From positions 1-8,390 of the forward strand of contig CAYLPJ010000111.1 in assembly GCA_964385465.1 (NCBI GenBank): DNA of 8,390 bases, read 5' to 3'. Source of the stretch: CAYLPJ01 sp964385465. Lineage in GTDB: Bacteria > Planctomycetota > Phycisphaerae > SM23-33. Below, in pieces: positions 6,843 to 8,390 of the stretch; positions within the stretch are counted from its first letter, which is position 1; each line of letters opens with the position of its first letter. The position numbers and the translations under genes are program-made. The notes under the pieces were generated by a model that worked only from the letters and a program-made list of their open reading frames with translations, was not told where the DNA came from and did no database searches.

Positions 6843-7106
6843 GGAGGGCAGTGACAGGGACGCAGGGGGTTGGGGGATGGAGCAAGGGCGTTTGCTGTTT
6901 TCGCCCAGTGCGGCCCCCTGTCCGATCCCCTGCGCCCCGCGCATCCCTGGTGACGCCTGCTGCCGCTTCGGCGTTCCCGCGCGTTTATTCCCGCGATGCC
7001 CCGGGGAAGTTGCCGACGGCCCGGATGTATCGCACGTTTCCTCCTGACGGGCCGACGAAGGCCCCGCGAACCTTGGTACACCCGTGCGCATCCGCCGGAC
7101 CGGCTC

Positions 7107-7112
7107 AGGAGG
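7107..7112 (+). promoter_or_regulatory. Strong ribosome binding site of the PEP-CTERM protein gene
   Basis: A full AGGAGG lies 7 bases before the ATG at 7120. It decides against the in-frame ATG at 7084, because only the 7120 start puts a normal signal peptide (MKSPFLVTALAAVAAV) at the N-terminus. Confidence 0.85.
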
Positions 7113-7119
7113 CCGTGCT

Positions 7120-8130
7120 ATGAAGTCCCCGTTCCTTGTGACCGCCCTCGCCGCCGTCGCGGCCGTGACCGTCTCGGCCCGCGGCGACACGACCGATCCC
7201 TTCCAGTACTTCAACGTCTACAGCCTCGGCGACATCGGCTCGCCGGAGTCGCCGTACGGCAGCGACTTCCAGGGCGTCGCGGGCGCGGGGGGCAACGCGT
7301 ACTTCTCGTCGTTCTCGCTGCACGCGACGGGCTCGCCGACGGGCTACGGGCTGCACACCGGCGGGTCGGCGAGGCTCAGCGGGGCGTACTTCGGCGGGAT
7401 CGAGGCCGGCGGGGACGTCGAGCTGGGCAACGTCAGCGTCACGGGGAACGTGGTCGCCGGGGGGGGCATCCGCAACTTCGCCGGCGGGACCGTCGGCGGA
7501 GACGCCCTCGCCGCCGGGGCGGTGGACCTCGACGGCTCGATGACCGTGATGGGCTCGAAGGGCCCGGGGTCGGCCTTCCAGCCGCAGGTCAACCACGCCG
7601 AGCTGGCAGACTACTTCCTCTCGACCTCCGAGCAGATCGGCTTCATGGCGGACACCGGCACGGTGACCGACGACTGGGGCAACCTGATCTTCCAGGGCAC
7701 CAGCGGGGTGAACGTCGTGACCGTCGACGCCGCGACCCTCAAGGACGCCTGGGCGTTCAGCATCGACGCCCCCGAGGACGCGGTGGTGTACGTCAACGTG
7801 CTCGACCAGGACGTGGACCTGGACTGGACCGGCTGGCGGCTGACCGGAGGGATCGGCAGCGACGACGTGCTGCTGAACATGCCCTTCGCCCACTCGCTGG
7901 ACCTGACCAGCACCAACGCGGTGAACCTGCTGGCACCCATGGCCCAGACGCGGTTCGACTCCGGCCTGCTGGCCGGGACGCTCATCGTCGGCGACCTCCA
8001 GGGCGGCGGGCAGGTCAACCACGGCGACTTCGGCCACGGCGGCCCGGTCCCCGAGCCCGCCGGCGCCGCCCTGCTCGCCGTCGGCAGCGTCCTGCTGCTC
8101 AGCCGCCGCCGCCGACGCGCAACGGCCTAG
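7120..8130 (+). CDS. Secreted choice-of-anchor A domain protein with PEP-CTERM sorting signal
   Basis: 336 aa. Residues 1-20 are a signal peptide: Lys2, a hydrophobic stretch of Ala/Val/Leu, and a likely cut after V-S-A (18-20). The region from about 28 resembles the choice-of-anchor A family: FNVYSLGDIG (31-40), then SDFQGVAGAGGNA (48-60), matching the usual pattern of a conserved Asp and a GG-Asn turn. It is followed by Gly-rich, strand-turn-strand sequence that suggests a beta-rich fold. The C-terminus is a textbook PEP-CTERM signal: VPEP at 310-313, a hydrophobic segment at 314-327 and five Arg at 329-333. By family, an exosortase cuts this tail and the protein goes to the cell surface or an extracellular matrix. 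No exosortase gene is in the window. I see no cysteine and no catalytic motif, so a structural or adhesive role is likely but unproven. It has its own ribosome binding site and is probably transcribed apart from the operon upstream. Confidence 0.9.
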   Translation: MKSPFLVTALAAVAAVTVSARGDTTDPFQYFNVYSLGDIGSPESPYGSDFQGVAGAGGNAYFSSFSLHATGSPTGYGLHTGGSARLSGAYFGGIEAGGDVELGNVSVTGNVVAGGGIRNFAGGTVGGDALAAGAVDLDGSMTVMGSKGPGSAFQPQVNHAELADYFLSTSEQIGFMADTGTVTDDWGNLIFQGTSGVNVVTVDAATLKDAWAFSIDAPEDAVVYVNVLDQDVDLDWTGWRLTGGIGSDDVLLNMPFAHSLDLTSTNAVNLLAPMAQTRFDSGLLAGTLIVGDLQGGGQVNHGDFGHGGPVPEPAGAALLAVGSVLLLSRRRRRATA

Positions 8131-8134
8131 CCGC

Positions 8135-8228
8135 CCGCCGTCGGCGACGAACCCGCCGCCCCGGCCCACGCCCTCCAGACTCCGCGTCGCGCCCTGTGGA
8201 GTGCGGCGGCAACGACGCCGCTTTCGAG
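8135..8228 (+). repeat. 94-bp direct repeat, copy A, with two hairpins
   Basis: This copy matches 8297-8390 over 94 bases with 8 mismatches and no gaps. It starts 5 bases after the stop of the PEP-CTERM gene. Two hairpins with 7-nt loops are visible: CGGCG (8142-8146) with CGCCG (8154-8158), and GCGGCG (8203-8208) with CGCCGC (8216-8221). Seven of the eight differences fall between the two hairpins, and the eighth is in a loop, so both stems are unchanged. The first hairpin is placed where it could also serve as the 3' end of the upstream mRNA. Confidence 0.85.
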
Positions 8229-8241
8229 TGGCACAGGGGGC

Positions 8242-8278
8242 CCCTTCGGCGCCCGCCGTCGGCACGCTTGCCGCGATG
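8242..8278 (+). repeat. Spacer segment resembling 101-137
   Basis: This part of the 68-bp spacer between repeat copies A and B aligns to 101-137 with about 8 mismatches in 37. It contains a small hairpin: CGGCA (8260-8264) pairs with TGCCG (8269-8273) around CGCT. In the left copy that stem is partly broken. It may be another part of the same repeat family. Confidence 0.4.
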
Positions 8279-8296
8279 GGCTCGGTGTGTAAGCGG

Positions 8297-8390
8297 CCGC
8301 CGTCGGCGAAGAACCCGCCGCCCCGGCCGTCGCCGTCCAGACGCAGCTACGCGCCCTGTGGAGTGCGGCGGCAACGACGCCGCTTTCGAG
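8297..8390 (+). repeat. 94-bp direct repeat, copy B, reaching the window edge
   Basis: This is the second copy of the unit at 8135-8228, offset by 162 bp. Its hairpins are CGGCG (8304-8308) with CGCCG (8316-8320), and GCGGCG (8365-8370) with CGCCGC (8378-8383). The window stops exactly where the match to copy A is still perfect, so the unit may be longer and more copies may follow. The base change in the first loop (C in copy A, A here) leaves the stem intact. Confidence 0.85.

Larger units (their letters stand above)
6641..7119. other. 479-bp intergenic region, no convincing gene
   Basis: This is the longest non-coding stretch of the window. Open frames crossing it on both strands are Arg/Pro-rich and match no family I recognise. 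It contains several inverted repeats (6735-6768, 6777-6804, 6825-6842 and 6853-6934). The last of these includes a G-rich run with blocks of five G at 6865-6869 and 6872-6876. A promoter for the PEP-CTERM gene should lie in its right half; an AT-richer patch (GTTTATTC, 6982-6989) and TTGCCG at 7010-7015 are visible but do not form a well-spaced -35/-10 pair. No copy of the 94-bp repeat is seen here. Confidence 0.6.

Noticed and set aside
6752..7081. 109-aa Pro/Arg-rich open frame on the - strand in the intergenic region
   Set aside because: No recognisable domain and no clear ribosome binding site. Its composition reflects the GC-rich, repeat-like DNA.
8099..8374. 91-aa open frame on the - strand across the right-end repeats
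   Set aside because: Its internal peptide duplication (PPHSTGR twice) comes directly from the 94-bp DNA repeats, not from a protein gene.
8135..8390. CRISPR array
   Set aside because: Only two units of 94 bp are present, with a 68-bp spacer that itself contains repeat-like sequence. This does not fit CRISPR dimensions, and no cas gene is present.

Overview
The window is very GC-rich and carries four genes, all on the + strand. A Planctomycetota source, perhaps Phycisphaerae-like, is the best guess. This rests on an exosortase-sorted PEP-CTERM protein of the choice-of-anchor A type, on multi-PAS kinases with the HQxExxxQNEEL...RYxDLYxxAPVxYLTL module common in that phylum, and on the base composition. 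It is an inference: Verrucomicrobiota or another PEP-CTERM-bearing group cannot be excluded, and there is no rRNA or other marker gene here.

Layout. Positions 1-264 hold no convincing gene. They hold a 28-bp REP-like repeat at the left edge and a structured, GC-rich leader. Positions 265-6640 are a tightly packed three-gene operon. It encodes a CheB-CheR-PAS fusion (1075 aa), a four-PAS soluble sensor histidine kinase of the HisKA_3 type (821 aa) and a NarL/LuxR-type response regulator (229 aa). Both junctions are ATGA stop/start overlaps, which suggests translational coupling. Positions 6641-7119 are non-coding, with several inverted repeats. Positions 7120-8130 encode a secreted choice-of-anchor A protein (336 aa) with a C-terminal PEP-CTERM signal. 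Positions 8131-8390 hold two 94-bp direct repeats 162 bp apart, each with two short hairpins. The core of this repeat also occurs, inverted, at positions 9-36.

How the genes may work together (inference). The fusion keeps the recognisable methylesterase and methyltransferase motifs of CheB and CheR, but has no receiver domain and no kinase domain. The coupled kinase has no membrane segment and should sense a cytosolic cue through its PAS domains, then pass phosphate from His624 to Asp65 of the regulator, which binds DNA. No CheA, CheW, CheY or chemoreceptor gene lies in the window, so this looks like a transcription-output pathway with a built-in methylation module rather than a chemotaxis operon. 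Its methylation substrate is the open question. The PEP-CTERM gene downstream has its own strong ribosome binding site and is separated by 479 bp, so it is probably a separate transcription unit. Control of it by the regulator is possible but not shown.
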